64,000 bases of DNA from Cohaesibacter celericrescens (GCF_002866925.1 NZ_PKUQ01000009.1:1-64000); one strand, 5' to 3'. Counted from the first letter of the stretch, positions 19,544-29,231 are shown. Notes: generated from the sequence alone by a model not told the origin. Numbers and translations are program-made.

Positions 19544-19582
19544 TGACCGATCGTGCAGATAAAAGATTGACCGATCGTGCAG
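19544..19582. promoter_or_regulatory. Tandem RutR-like operator copies
   Basis: The 15-base sequence TGACCGATCGTGCAG occurs twice, at 19544-19558 and 19568-19582, with 24 bases from start to start. Each copy is an imperfect palindrome centred on CGATCG. The left arm (preceded by T in the second copy) equals the TTGACC half-site of the known RutR box. The copies lie between the divergent regulator gene and the aminotransferase gene, about two helical turns apart, as expected for paired repressor binding. Confidence 0.7.
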
Positions 19583-19673
19583 GCGATGCAATCGTTCATA
19601 ACACGAATGGCGAGATTGGCAAAAAATTTCCATGCCAGATTGTCATCATGAGGGTCATCATTGGGGGAAAGTG

Positions 19674-20981
19674 ATGCAAAATGATCTGTCGGCATTTTGG
19701 ATGCCGTTCACAGCCAACAGGCAATTCAAATCCGCACCACGCATGTTCGTGTCAGCTGAGGATATGCATTATCGCACCTCGGACCACAAACAGGTGCTGG
19801 ATGGCACGGCTGGCCTTTGGTGTTGCAACGCCGGTCACAAGCGTCCAAAAATAACAGCTGCTATTCAGGCGCAAGCCGAAGAGCTGGATTATGCCCCCGC
19901 CTTTCAGATTGGTCATCCCAAGGCGTTTGAATTGGCGACCAAGCTTCGCGATATGGCCCCAGAACCCTTTGAGCATGTTTTTTATACCAATTCCGGGTCT
20001 GAATCGGTTGAAACGGCTCTCAAGATGGCACTGGCCTATCATCGTGCCAGAGGAGAAGGTCAACGCACCCGCCTTATCGGCCGTGAACGCGGATATCACG
20101 GTGTCAATTTCGGTGGTATTTCTGTTGGTGGCATTCCCAACAACCGGCGTATGTTTGGCTCACTTCTCACTGGTGTTGATCATCTGCCCAGTACGCATTT
20201 GCCAGATCAGAACCGCTTCGTTAAAGGCCAGCCCGAGCATGGGGCCGAGTTGGCTGATGAGCTAGAGAAAATCATCGCGCTGCATGGCGCAGAGACCATT
20301 GCCGCAGTGATTGTCGAACCCGTTGCTGGCTCAACCGGTGTGTTGATCCCACCCAAGGGCTATTTGGAACGGCTGCGCAAAATCACAACTAAACATGGAA
20401 TCCTGTTGATTTTCGACGAGGTTATTACGGGTTTTGGTCGTTTGGGGGCGCCGTTTGCTGCTGACTATTTTGGCGTTATGCCAGACCTGATCACCACCGC
20501 CAAAGGGTTGACCAACGGGGTTATTCCCATGGGGGCGGTGCTGGCAACGGGCGCCATCCATGACGCTTTCATGACCGGTCCTGATCATTTGATCGAGCTG
20601 TTCCACGGCTATACCTATTCGGGCAACCCGATGGCGTCTGCTGCAGGTTTGGCGACGCTCGAGACCTATGAAGAAGAAAAGCTGTTCGAGCGCGCTGCAT
20701 CCCTTTCCGCTTATTGGGAGAAAGCCCTGCACAGCATGGCGGATTTGCCGCATGTCATCGATATCCGCAACATCGGCTTGATTGGTGCCATTGAACTGGC
20801 GCCCATCCCCGGTGAACCAACCAAACGAGCCTTTAACGCCTTCCTGAAGGCGTTTGAAAAGGGCGTTCTTATCCGCACAACGGGCGACATCATCGCCTTG
20901 TCACCGCCTCTCATTATTCAAGAAAGCCAGATCGATCAGATCGTCGATGTGCTCTCTGGCATCTTTAAGGAACTCGATTGA
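19674..20981 (+). CDS. Omega-amino acid:pyruvate aminotransferase (beta-alanine type)
   Basis: This is a class III PLP-dependent aminotransferase. Conserved features are TNSGSESVETALKMA (phosphate binding), FDEVITGFGR with Asp248 contacting the PLP ring nitrogen, and the Schiff-base Lys277 in TTAKGLTNG. The opening FWMPFTANRQFK is typical of the beta-alanine--pyruvate branch. In context it would convert beta-alanine (from uracil) or 3-aminoisobutyrate (from thymine) to malonate or methylmalonate semialdehyde. The frame opens at 19632, but ATG 19674 has GGGGGAAA in front and starts at the conserved N-terminus. It is followed directly by the dehydrogenase gene. Confidence 0.9.
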   Translation: MQNDLSAFWMPFTANRQFKSAPRMFVSAEDMHYRTSDHKQVLDGTAGLWCCNAGHKRPKITAAIQAQAEELDYAPAFQIGHPKAFELATKLRDMAPEPFEHVFYTNSGSESVETALKMALAYHRARGEGQRTRLIGRERGYHGVNFGGISVGGIPNNRRMFGSLLTGVDHLPSTHLPDQNRFVKGQPEHGAELADELEKIIALHGAETIAAVIVEPVAGSTGVLIPPKGYLERLRKITTKHGILLIFDEVITGFGRLGAPFAADYFGVMPDLITTAKGLTNGVIPMGAVLATGAIHDAFMTGPDHLIELFHGYTYSGNPMASAAGLATLETYEEEKLFERAASLSAYWEKALHSMADLPHVIDIRNIGLIGAIELAPIPGEPTKRAFNAFLKAFEKGVLIRTTGDIIALSPPLIIQESQIDQIVDVLSGIFKELD

Positions 20982-22471
20982 TGTATAGCGTCAACAATCT
21001 CATCAACGGTCAGGCTGTGGCCTCTGATTCTGGCCGCTCTAAGCCGGTTTTTAATCCTGCGACTGGCGAACAGATCGGAACAGTCGACCTTTCCAGTGAT
21101 GTAGAAATTGATCAGGCGGTTGCTGCCGCCAAAGCCGCTTTACCGGGCTGGGCGGCGACATCTCCTGCCAAGCGGGCGCGGGTGTTTTTCGCCTATGCTG
21201 CACTGGTGCGCGAAAAGGCTGATGATATTGCCCGCGAAATCAGCCGCGAGCACGGCAAGACCCATGATGACGCACTTGGTGAGGTCACCCGTGCCTTGGA
21301 AGTGATCGAATATGCTTGCGCTGCGCCTGAATTGCTCAAGGGCGAATTCTCTCGCAATGTCGGTCCCGGAATTGACACGCATTCCGAACGCCAGCCGCTT
21401 GGTGTGGTGGCTGGTATCACACCGTTCAATTTCCCCGCGATGGTTCCCATGTGGATGTTCCCAATGGCCATTGCTTGCGGCAATACCTTTGTGCTCAAGC
21501 CGTCCGAGCGAGATCCATCGGCTGCGACATTCGTTTGCGAATTGTTGATGCAAGCAGGCCTTCCTGCTGGTGTTATCAATGTGGTGCAGGGCGACAAAGG
21601 CGCGGTTGATGCCTTGTTGGACCATCCTGATGTCAAAGCCGTTAGCTTTGTTGGCTCGACGCCGATCGCTGAATATGTCTATCGACGCGGCACTGATGCT
21701 GGCAAGCGCGTGCAAGCCCTGGGTGGTGCCAAGAACCACATGATCGTTATGCCTGATGCCGACATGGAACAGGCCGCAGATGCCCTGATGGGCGCTGGAT
21801 ATGGATCCGCCGGTGAACGCTGCATGGCTGTCTCCGTTGCGGTTCCGATTGGTGCCGAAACCGCGACCCGCTTGGTCGATGCGCTCAAACCGAAGGTCGA
21901 AGCGCTCAAGATTGGTCCATCATCCGATGAGACCGCTGAAATGGGTCCTGTCATCACCGCCGAAGCCAAAGAGCGCATCACGGGGATGATTGACAGCGGC
22001 GTGGCGCAGGGCGCTGAGCTTGTCGTCGATGGTCGTGGATTTTCGCTGCAAGGATATGAAGATGGATATTTCCTTGGCGGTTCTCTGTTCGACAAAGTCA
22101 CTCCAGACATGGATATTTACAAAACAGAGATTTTTGGCCCAGTACTAGCCGTGCTAGAGCCGCAAAACTTTGACAGTGCGGTCAAGTTGATCAACGACCA
22201 TGAATATGGCAACGGCACCGCTATCTTTACGCGCGATGGCGACGCTGCACGTAAATTCTCCAGTTCAATCGAAGTTGGTATGGTCGGTGTTAATGTACCA
22301 ATTCCTGTGCCAGTGGCTTTCCATTCCTTCGGTGGCTGGAAACGATCAAGTTTTGGCTCCCACGGCATCTACGGTCCGGAAGCTGTGCATTTCTACACTC
22401 GTTTGAAAACCACAACCACCCGCTGGCCAGAAGGCATTTCGCAAGGCGCCGTTTTCACCTTCCCAAATTAA
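20981..22471 (+). CDS. mmsA: CoA-acylating (methyl)malonate-semialdehyde dehydrogenase
   Basis: This is an aldehyde dehydrogenase of the MmsA type that converts malonate or methylmalonate semialdehyde to acetyl-CoA or propionyl-CoA. The nucleophile is Cys281 in GYGSAGERCMAVSVAVP, the MmsA signature. GITPFNFPAMVPMWMFP and the C-terminal GGWKRSSFG motif also fit, and the length of 496 residues is normal. The ATG overlaps the aminotransferase TGA by one base (TGATG), so the two act in sequence and are coupled. It completes the path from beta-alanine to central metabolism. Confidence 0.93.
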   Translation: MYSVNNLINGQAVASDSGRSKPVFNPATGEQIGTVDLSSDVEIDQAVAAAKAALPGWAATSPAKRARVFFAYAALVREKADDIAREISREHGKTHDDALGEVTRALEVIEYACAAPELLKGEFSRNVGPGIDTHSERQPLGVVAGITPFNFPAMVPMWMFPMAIACGNTFVLKPSERDPSAATFVCELLMQAGLPAGVINVVQGDKGAVDALLDHPDVKAVSFVGSTPIAEYVYRRGTDAGKRVQALGGAKNHMIVMPDADMEQAADALMGAGYGSAGERCMAVSVAVPIGAETATRLVDALKPKVEALKIGPSSDETAEMGPVITAEAKERITGMIDSGVAQGAELVVDGRGFSLQGYEDGYFLGGSLFDKVTPDMDIYKTEIFGPVLAVLEPQNFDSAVKLINDHEYGNGTAIFTRDGDAARKFSSSIEVGMVGVNVPIPVPVAFHSFGGWKRSSFGSHGIYGPEAVHFYTRLKTTTTRWPEGISQGAVFTFPN

Positions 22472-22605
22472 GGCAGCCTGAACAGACAGCACAACGGAGC
22501 AATCACTAAGATAATAATAATCAATAGGCGTTGAACAAGCCGGATAACCGGCGGGCACGCCCATCGACCCAGAGATCCAGAGACAATACAACAGGGAACA
22601 CAGGC

Positions 22606-23847
22606 ATGAGAAAGAATCTCAAAATAGACAGCGATCGGCTGTGGCAGTCGATCATGGATATGGCAGAAATCGGTCCGGGCATCGCTGGCGGTTGTAATCG
22701 CCAGACTCTGACGGACGAAGATGCGCAAGGCCGTGCCCTGTTTAAATCCTGGTGTGACGATGCTGGTCTGACCATGGGTGTCGACAAAATGGGCACCATG
22801 TTCATGACACGGGCTGGTACAGATCCCGATGCCTTGCCTGTTTATGTCGGGTCTCACCTTGATACCCAGCCGACCGGTGGCAAATATGATGGTGTTCTTG
22901 GTGTGCTTGCGGCGCTTGAGCTGGTGCGCACCCTGAATGATGCCGAGATCAAAACCAAGCATCCGATTGTCGTGACCAACTGGGCCAATGAAGAAGGTGC
23001 TCGTTTCTCACCGCCTATGCTGGCCTCCGGTGTTTTTGCCGGTGTGAATACGCTGGACTATGCCTATGGTCGCCAAGATCTGGAAGGCAACACCTACGGC
23101 GATGAGCTCAAGCGCATTGATTGGGTTGGCGAAGAAGAAGTCGGCGCACGCAAAATGCACGCCTACTTTGAATATCACATCGAACAAGGGCCTGTTCTGG
23201 AAGCCGAAAAAAAAGAAATCGGCGTTGTCACTCATTGTCAGGGTCTGTGGTGGCTGGAGTTCACCCTGACGGGTAAAGAAGCCCATACCGGCTCCACTCC
23301 GATGGCCATGCGCACCAATGCGGGTCTAGCGATGGCGCGTATTTTTGAAATGGTTGAAGAGGTCACAATGGCCGCCCAGCCAAACGCCGTCGGTGGCGTA
23401 GGGCAGGTGACCTTTAGCCCCAATTCGCGCAATGTGTTGCCTGGCACAGTGGTGTTCACCGTGGATATTCGCACGGTTGACCAAGTCAAACTGGATGGGA
23501 TGCGTGATGCCATCAAAGAAAAAGCCGCTCATATCTGCGCTGGACTGGGTGTAGGGTGTTCGGTTGAACAAGTCGGCCATTTTGATCCAGTAACCTTTGA
23601 CGCAGGGTTGGTTGAAAAAGTACGCAACGCCGCGGTAGAGCTTGGTTATTCCCATATGGACTTGGTGTCTGGCGCAGGGCATGACGCCTGTTGGGCGGCA
23701 AAGGTCGCTCCTGCCACCATGATCATGTGCCCCTGTGTTGATGGGCTTTCGCACAATGAAGCAGAAGACATTTCTCAGGAATGGGCAACAGCCGGAGCCG
23801 ATGTCATGCTCCATGCTGTGTTGGAAACCGCGGAAATTGTCGAATAG
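22606..23847 (+). CDS. N-carbamoyl-beta-alanine amidohydrolase (M20 family, hydantoinase/carbamoylase type)
   Basis: This is a zinc-dependent amidohydrolase of the allantoate/beta-ureidopropionase group. Zinc ligands are His84 (GSHLDTQPTGGKYDG) and Asp95, and the Glu129-Glu130 pair in NEEGARFSP supplies the catalytic base and a metal ligand. A dimerisation lid follows with the EYHIEQGPVLE segment near residue 190. It would cleave N-carbamoyl-beta-alanine to beta-alanine, ammonia and CO2. Assignment to this rather than to allantoate or N-carbamoyl amino acids rests on neighbours. ATG 22606 has AGGGA upstream and gives 413 residues. The preceding 135-base spacer contains no other gene. Confidence 0.88.
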   Translation: MRKNLKIDSDRLWQSIMDMAEIGPGIAGGCNRQTLTDEDAQGRALFKSWCDDAGLTMGVDKMGTMFMTRAGTDPDALPVYVGSHLDTQPTGGKYDGVLGVLAALELVRTLNDAEIKTKHPIVVTNWANEEGARFSPPMLASGVFAGVNTLDYAYGRQDLEGNTYGDELKRIDWVGEEEVGARKMHAYFEYHIEQGPVLEAEKKEIGVVTHCQGLWWLEFTLTGKEAHTGSTPMAMRTNAGLAMARIFEMVEEVTMAAQPNAVGGVGQVTFSPNSRNVLPGTVVFTVDIRTVDQVKLDGMRDAIKEKAAHICAGLGVGCSVEQVGHFDPVTFDAGLVEKVRNAAVELGYSHMDLVSGAGHDACWAAKVAPATMIMCPCVDGLSHNEAEDISQEWATAGADVMLHAVLETAEIVE

Positions 23848-23894
23848 ACATTTGCCGTCAGGAAACCAAACGCTTAGGAAGCAGGAGCAAAATC

Positions 23895-25349
23895 ATGAGC
23901 AAAGTCATTAAAGGCGGCACCATTGTCACCGCCGATCTAACATATGAAGCCGATATTAAAGTCGAAGAGGGCGTGATCACTGAAATCGGTCCAAATCTGT
24001 CTGGCGATGAAGTGCTGGATGCGACCGGATGTTATGTGATGCCGGGCGGTATCGATCCCCATGTGCATTTGGAAATGCCCTTCATGGGCACCTATTCCTC
24101 GGATGACTTCCTGTCTGGTACCAGCGCCGCTGTGGCCGGTGGAACGACCATGGTGGTTGATTTTTGCCTGCCAGATCCGGGTCAGAATTTGCTTGATGCC
24201 CTGACGCGCTGGGATAATAAATCCACTCGTGCGGTCTGCGATTATTCTTTCCATATGGCGGTCACTTGGTGGGACAAACCGGTTTTTGAGCAGATGGAAA
24301 CCGTGGTTAAAGAAAAGGGCATCAACAGCTTCAAACATTTCCTCGCCTACAAAGGCGCGTTGATGGTCAATGATGATGAGCTGTTTGCCTCCTTCCAACG
24401 TTGTGCCGAGCTGGGCGCTCTGCCGCTGGTGCATGCGGAAAATGGCGATGTGGTGGCGTCTATGGCTGCCAAGCTTTTGAGCGAAGGCAATGTCGGGCCC
24501 GAAGCCCATGCCTATTCGCGCCCGCCTGAAGTGGAAGGCGAAGCGACCAATCGCGCCATAATGATCGCCGATATGGCCGGTGTGCCGTTGTATGTGGTGC
24601 ATACGTCTTGCGAGCAGAGCCATGAAGCCATTCGTCGTGCGCGCCAAAAAGGCATGCGGGTGTATGGCGAACCGTTGATCCAGCATCTGACTTTGGACGA
24701 CAGCGAATATTTCAACAAGGATTGGGATCATTCCGCCCGTCGTGTGATGAGCCCTCCATTCCGCAACAAGCAACATCAAGATAGTCTGTGGGCCGGCCTT
24801 CAGTCTGGGTCTCTGTCTGTTGTGGCGACCGACCATTGTGCATTTTCAACCGAACAAAAGCGCTTCGGTGTGAATGATTTCACCAAAATCCCTAATGGCA
24901 CCGGAGGTCTGGAAGATCGGATGCCAATGCTGTGGACCTATGGTGTCACAACCGGTCGCTTGACCATGAATGAGTTTGTCGCGGTCACCTCCACCAACAG
25001 CGCCAAGATCCTGAACATGTATCCGCAAAAGGGGGCCATTCTGGTGGGGTCTGATGCTGATATCGTGGTTTGGGATCCTGAATTGTCCAAAACCATCACG
25101 GCTGAAAAGCAGGTCTCCGCCATTGATTATAATGTCTTTGAAGGCAAAAAGGTCAAAGGCCTGCCCCGCTTCACCCTGTCTCGTGGCAAGGTCGTGGTAG
25201 AAGAGAGCGTGTTGAAGGTAGAAGAAGGCCACGGCAAGTTTGTTGCCCGCAAGCCATTCCAAGCGGTCAATAAATCCCTGTCGACCTGGAAGGATCTTGT
25301 GGCGCCACGACCTGTCCAGCGCTCGGGCATTCCGCCAAGCGGCGTTTGA
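23895..25349 (+). CDS. Dihydropyrimidinase (D-hydantoinase family)
   Basis: This is a cyclic amidohydrolase opening dihydrouracil or dihydrothymine to the N-carbamoyl-beta-amino acid. Metal ligands are His56 and His58 (GIDPHVHLEMPFMGTYSSDDF, positions 52-72), the carboxylated Lys153 (FLAYKGALMVND), the His of LVHAENG, the His of VVHTSCE and the Asp of ATDHCAF. The length of 484 residues matches the family. ATG 23895 follows CAGGAG, and the upstream open frame overlaps the amidohydrolase gene and is not used. Together with its neighbours it implies a dihydropyrimidine intermediate, so a pyrimidine reductase must exist somewhere. Confidence 0.93.
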   Translation: MSKVIKGGTIVTADLTYEADIKVEEGVITEIGPNLSGDEVLDATGCYVMPGGIDPHVHLEMPFMGTYSSDDFLSGTSAAVAGGTTMVVDFCLPDPGQNLLDALTRWDNKSTRAVCDYSFHMAVTWWDKPVFEQMETVVKEKGINSFKHFLAYKGALMVNDDELFASFQRCAELGALPLVHAENGDVVASMAAKLLSEGNVGPEAHAYSRPPEVEGEATNRAIMIADMAGVPLYVVHTSCEQSHEAIRRARQKGMRVYGEPLIQHLTLDDSEYFNKDWDHSARRVMSPPFRNKQHQDSLWAGLQSGSLSVVATDHCAFSTEQKRFGVNDFTKIPNGTGGLEDRMPMLWTYGVTTGRLTMNEFVAVTSTNSAKILNMYPQKGAILVGSDADIVVWDPELSKTITAEKQVSAIDYNVFEGKKVKGLPRFTLSRGKVVVEESVLKVEEGHGKFVARKPFQAVNKSLSTWKDLVAPRPVQRSGIPPSGV

Positions 25350-25444
25350 CGTCACTCCATTTTGCCTTGGTCGCGGGTTTGTGCCCAAGGTGTCACGCGA
25401 TCACAAAATAACAATAAAAACAGCCGAAACGGGAACACGCAACA

Positions 25445-26239
25445 ATGATCCATTCCGACTTTCATGTCGTTAATGCCAAGGACCTTTGTCTTACCTTTGA
25501 GACAAATGACGGACCGGTCCATGCATTGAAGGATGTTAATTTGCAAATCGACAAAGGCGATTTTGTTAGTTTCATCGGCCCTTCAGGCTGTGGCAAAACG
25601 ACGTTGCTGCGAGCGATCGCAGCATTGGAGCATCCCACATCCGGAGAGCTTATTGTCAATGGAACAACGCCGGATCTGGCGCGTGAAGATAGAGCTTACG
25701 GCTATGTTTTTCAGGCCGCGGGTCTTTTCCCCTGGCGCACTATTGCTGGCAATATCAAGCTGCCCCTCGAGATTATGGGTTTTGCCAAAAGTGAGCAAAA
25801 AGAGCGCGCAGACAAGGTGCTCAAGCTGGTGGATCTGGAAGGATTTGGCAACAAGTTCCCTTGGCAATTGTCCGGTGGAATGCAACAGCGGGCCTCCATT
25901 GCCCGCGCTTTGGCCTTTGATGCTGATTTGCTGCTGATGGATGAGCCGTTCGGCGCGCTGGACGAAATTGTGCGTGACCATCTCAATGAGCAGCTGTTGG
26001 AACTGTGGGAGCGCACCCATAAAACCATTGCCTTTGTGACGCACTCCATTCCTGAAGCGGTCTATCTCAGCACCAAAATTGTAGTCATGAGCCCGCGTCC
26101 GGGTCGTATCACCGATGTGATTGAAAGCACGTTGCCCAAGGAACGACCTCTCTCCATTCGCGATAGCCAAGAATTTATCGATATTGCCCACCGCGTGCGT
26201 GAAGGATTGCGCTTTGGTCATGGGGATGGAGCGGACTGA
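25445..26239 (+). CDS. ABC transporter ATP-binding protein (nitrate/sulfonate/pyrimidine type)
   Basis: This is the cytoplasmic ATPase of a type II-like importer of the SsuB/TauB/ThiZ group. Walker A is GPSGCGKTT, the Q-loop is VFQAAGLFPW, the signature LSGGMQQRASIARAL and Walker B LLMDEPFGALDE, followed by the H-loop VTHSIPEA. There are 264 residues. It is the first of four transporter genes, coupled to the first permease by a four-base overlap. The likely cargo is a pyrimidine base, inferred from the flanking catabolic genes and from the THI5/NMT1-like binding protein. Confidence 0.9.
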   Translation: MIHSDFHVVNAKDLCLTFETNDGPVHALKDVNLQIDKGDFVSFIGPSGCGKTTLLRAIAALEHPTSGELIVNGTTPDLAREDRAYGYVFQAAGLFPWRTIAGNIKLPLEIMGFAKSEQKERADKVLKLVDLEGFGNKFPWQLSGGMQQRASIARALAFDADLLLMDEPFGALDEIVRDHLNEQLLELWERTHKTIAFVTHSIPEAVYLSTKIVVMSPRPGRITDVIESTLPKERPLSIRDSQEFIDIAHRVREGLRFGHGDGAD

Positions 26240-27102
26240 TGCAAAAAATATTTGCAGTTCTGACCGTGATTTTCGCCATTGTCGTGCTCTGGTATGGAGC
26301 CGCTGTTATGATGAATGCCAAATGGGTAAAGGAACAAGCGGTTCGTGCGAAGGTTGAGCTTTCTACGACGCAATTGATCAGTCAGACATTGAGCCAAGAT
26401 CGCCCTGTTGTGCCGGCTCCGCATCAGGTTGGCATGGAATTCTGGAAGAGTGTCTTTACGAAAAATGTCACCTCCAAACGCTCGTTGGTGTTCCATGCGT
26501 GGATCACCTTGCGCGCCACATTGTTGGGATTTTTTATCGGAACATTGGCGGGTATCATTCTGTCGATCGGAATTATCCATATCCGTGCAATGGATATGAG
26601 CGTGATGCCCTGGGCGATTGCGTCGCAAACCATTCCTATATTGGCAATTGCCCCGATGATCATCGTGGTGCTCAATTCGATCGGTATTCAGGGATTGATC
26701 CCCAAAGCCATTATCTCTGCCTACCTGAGCTTCTTCCCGGTGCTTGTTGGTATGGTGAAGGGGTTGCGTTCTCCTGATCATATCCAGCTTGATCTGATGA
26801 AGACCTACCATGCTGATGCCAAGAGCACCTTTTTCAGTCTGCGTTTGCCGTCGTCTGTGCCTTATCTCTTTACAGCAATGAAGGTCGGCGTTGCTGCTGC
26901 TCTTGTTGGTACCATCGTTGGCGAATTGCCTACCGGTGCCATCCGAGGGTTGGGTGCGCGGTTGCTGACAGGATCCTATTACGGACAAACCATCCAGATG
27001 TGGGCAGCTTTGTTTGCGGCTGCGTTTTTGGCTGCGGGACTGGTCGCCTTGGTGGGAATGGCAGAAAAAGCAACGCTCAAGAGAATGGGGATGATACGAT
27101 GA
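26239..27102 (+). CDS. ABC transporter permease (SsuC/ThiX type), first copy
   Basis: This is an inner-membrane permease of 287 residues, with about six hydrophobic helices after a longer periplasmic stretch between the first and second helix. The ATPase-contact motif is the EAA-like segment MKTYHADAKSTFFSLRLPSSVPYLF. The TLLGFFIGTLAGIILSIGII and IPILAIAPMIIVVL helices are typical of this permease family. Its start overlaps the ATPase gene stop by four bases, and it pairs with the next permease, forming a heterodimeric channel. Confidence 0.88.
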   Translation: MQKIFAVLTVIFAIVVLWYGAAVMMNAKWVKEQAVRAKVELSTTQLISQTLSQDRPVVPAPHQVGMEFWKSVFTKNVTSKRSLVFHAWITLRATLLGFFIGTLAGIILSIGIIHIRAMDMSVMPWAIASQTIPILAIAPMIIVVLNSIGIQGLIPKAIISAYLSFFPVLVGMVKGLRSPDHIQLDLMKTYHADAKSTFFSLRLPSSVPYLFTAMKVGVAAALVGTIVGELPTGAIRGLGARLLTGSYYGQTIQMWAALFAAAFLAAGLVALVGMAEKATLKRMGMIR

Positions 27103-27944
27103 TTTTGGTAATCCTTGCGATCTTTATTTTCGTTGCAGCTTGCTGGATCAATGTGAAACTGGCCAATTCAGAAGCCAGTAAAACTCTTTTGCTTCGTTTC
27201 TTGGTTCCGGCTATCTTTGGCCTAACCGTGCTTGTGGTTTGGGAGTTGATGGTGCGCGGGCTCGCCGTGCCGCAAGTTATTTTGCCTACACCGTCAGCGA
27301 TTGCCACCAAATTCTTTTCCTCCACCCATCTGTTATTGGCCGATTTTGTGCAAACCTTCATGAAAGGGGCTTTGGGTGGATATATAATCGGTTGCGGCGC
27401 TGCGGTCCTAATGGCGATCCTGATAGATCGGGTGCCGTTTCTGCAAATGGGCTTGCTGCCAGTGGGTAATTTTGTTGCCGCATTGCCGATTGTCGGCACG
27501 GCCCCGATACTGGTTATGTGGTTCGGCTTTGATTGGCATTCTAAGGCCGCCGTTGTTGTGGTGATGGTGTTTTTCCCCATGCTGATCAATACGGTACAGG
27601 GGCTTGGTTCAAGCGATCATATGCAGCGGGATTTGATGAAAACCTACGCTGCCAGCTATTGGGCAACATTGTTTAAGCTTCGGTTGCCGATGGCCATGCC
27701 TTTCATTTTCAATGGCTTGAAAATCTCGACCACACTGGCTCTGATTGGTGCCATTGTTGCCGAGTTTTTCGGATCTCCCATCGTCGGTATGGGCTTTCGT
27801 ATTTCCACCGAGGTTGGACGTTTGGGGCTCGATATGGTCTGGTCAGAAATTGTCGTCGCAGCAATCGCTGGGTCCGCATTTTACGGACTCGTTGCTGTGA
27901 TTGAGAAACGGGTGACTTTCTGGCACCCGTCACAACGGAGCTAA
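27099..27944 (+). CDS. ABC transporter permease (SsuC/ThiX type), second copy
   Basis: This is the second membrane subunit of the pyrimidine-type importer, 281 residues from the ATG at 27099, which overlaps the previous stop (ATGA). Motifs are LPTPSAIATKFF near the N-terminus, PIVGTAPILVMWFGFDW in the core and the EAA-like loop MKTYAASYWATLFKLRLPMAMPFIF. The upstream open frame back to 27000 lies inside the previous gene and is not used. Confidence 0.88.
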   Translation: MILVILAIFIFVAACWINVKLANSEASKTLLLRFLVPAIFGLTVLVVWELMVRGLAVPQVILPTPSAIATKFFSSTHLLLADFVQTFMKGALGGYIIGCGAAVLMAILIDRVPFLQMGLLPVGNFVAALPIVGTAPILVMWFGFDWHSKAAVVVVMVFFPMLINTVQGLGSSDHMQRDLMKTYAASYWATLFKLRLPMAMPFIFNGLKISTTLALIGAIVAEFFGSPIVGMGFRISTEVGRLGLDMVWSEIVVAAIAGSAFYGLVAVIEKRVTFWHPSQRS

Positions 27945-28010
27945 AAAAGCTCTCAATTATAAAAATACCAAAAAATGCAACACCATAAAACACACCAAAG
28001 GGAACTCAAT

Positions 28011-29009
28011 ATGATTGATACTTTCAAAAAGATTGCTACAGGGGCCGTTGCCGCTGCATCGCTCTTTGGCGCGGGTTCGGCGCTGGCTGCTGATGACTAT
28101 ACCTTGCAGCTCAAATGGGTCACACAGGCTCAGTTCGCTGGTTACTATGTGGCTCTTGAAAAAGGCTACTATGAAGAGGAAGACCTCAATGTCACCATCA
28201 AGGCTGGTGGACCGGATATTGCTCCGACCCAGATTCTTGCCGGTGGTGGTGCAGATGTGGTGATTGACTGGATGCCTTCGGCTCTGGCCGCCCGCGAAAA
28301 AGGCCTGCCATTGGTCAATATCGCCCAACCTTACAAAGCATCTGGCATGATGCTGACATGCCGCAAAGACAGCGGTATCAAAACGCCTGCTGATTTTCCG
28401 GGCAAAACTCTGGGCGTCTGGTTCTTTGGCAATGAATACCCGTTCCTGAGCTGGATGAGCACCCTTGGCTACAGCACAGAAGGCGGCGACGGCGTGACGG
28501 TTCTGAAACAGGGTTTCAATGTTGATCCGCTGTTGCAGGGGCAGGCTCAATGCGTGTCCACCATGACCTACAACGAATATTGGCAGATCATTGATGCCGG
28601 TCTGACCCCTGAAGACCTCATCACCTTCAAATATGAAGAACAAGGCGTAGCAACGCTGGAAGATGGTCTGTATGTGCTTGAAGACAAACTTGCCGACGAA
28701 AAAGAAGTCGACAAGATGGTTCGCTTCGTGCGTGCGTCGATGAAAGGTTGGAAATATGCTGAAGCCAACCCTGATGAAGCCGCTGAAATCGTACTGGAAA
28801 ATGACGAAACCGGCGCACAGACAGAAAAGCACCAGAAGCGCATGATGGCTGAAGTGGCCAAACTGACCGCTGGCTCCAATGGCGCTCTGGATATTGCTGA
28901 TTATGACCGCACAGTCAAAACCCTTTTGGGTGGCGGTTCTGATCCGGTGATTTCAAAAATGCCAGAAGGCGCTTGGACTCACAAGATTACCGATGCAGCC
29001 CTGAAATAG
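28011..29009 (+). CDS. ABC transporter substrate-binding protein, NMT1/THI5-like
   Basis: This is a periplasmic binding protein with a signal peptide (MIDTFKKIATGAVAAASLFG, cleaved about ALA-AD). The mature start TLQLKWVTQAQFAGYYVALEKGYY is the hallmark of the THI5/NMT1 group, whose known ligands are substituted pyrimidines such as thiamine precursors. There are 332 residues, and ATG 28011 has AAGGGAA in front. In this cluster it probably binds uracil, thymine or a related base, not a thiamine precursor. A hairpin lies shortly after the stop. Confidence 0.9.
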   Translation: MIDTFKKIATGAVAAASLFGAGSALAADDYTLQLKWVTQAQFAGYYVALEKGYYEEEDLNVTIKAGGPDIAPTQILAGGGADVVIDWMPSALAAREKGLPLVNIAQPYKASGMMLTCRKDSGIKTPADFPGKTLGVWFFGNEYPFLSWMSTLGYSTEGGDGVTVLKQGFNVDPLLQGQAQCVSTMTYNEYWQIIDAGLTPEDLITFKYEEQGVATLEDGLYVLEDKLADEKEVDKMVRFVRASMKGWKYAEANPDEAAEIVLENDETGAQTEKHQKRMMAEVAKLTAGSNGALDIADYDRTVKTLLGGGSDPVISKMPEGAWTHKITDAALK

Positions 29010-29021
29010 GGATTCAATGCC

Positions 29022-29053
29022 TCTGCGCCCAGTTGATCAAGGCTGGGCGCAGA
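29022..29053 (+). terminator. Hairpin after the importer genes, probable weak terminator
   Basis: There is an 11-base-pair perfect stem, TCTGCGCCCAG with CTGGGCGCAGA, around a 10-base loop. It is followed by TATCTTGTTT, only moderately T-rich. It may end or attenuate the catabolic/transport transcript ahead of the cof genes, so some read-through into cofG is possible. Confidence 0.6.
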
Positions 29054-29231
29054 TATCTTGTTTGGCACAGAACCAGAGCTGCCGTTCAAGGCACGCCCCC
29101 AAGAATAAAGACCCTGTTCAATGTGCTTCATTCGATCTGCGCAAGGGCCTTGTTATTCGAAAATTTGGCCAAAATTCGAGCAAGAGCCGGAGCAATAAAG
29201 CCGGTTTCTAAATTTGCATAAGGAGAGAGCG

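Noticed and set aside
29164..29173. Palindrome TTTGGCCAAA before cofG, considered as a RutR-type operator
   Set aside because: It does not match the TTGACC half-site seen at the divergent promoter, and a 10-base palindrome can occur by chance.
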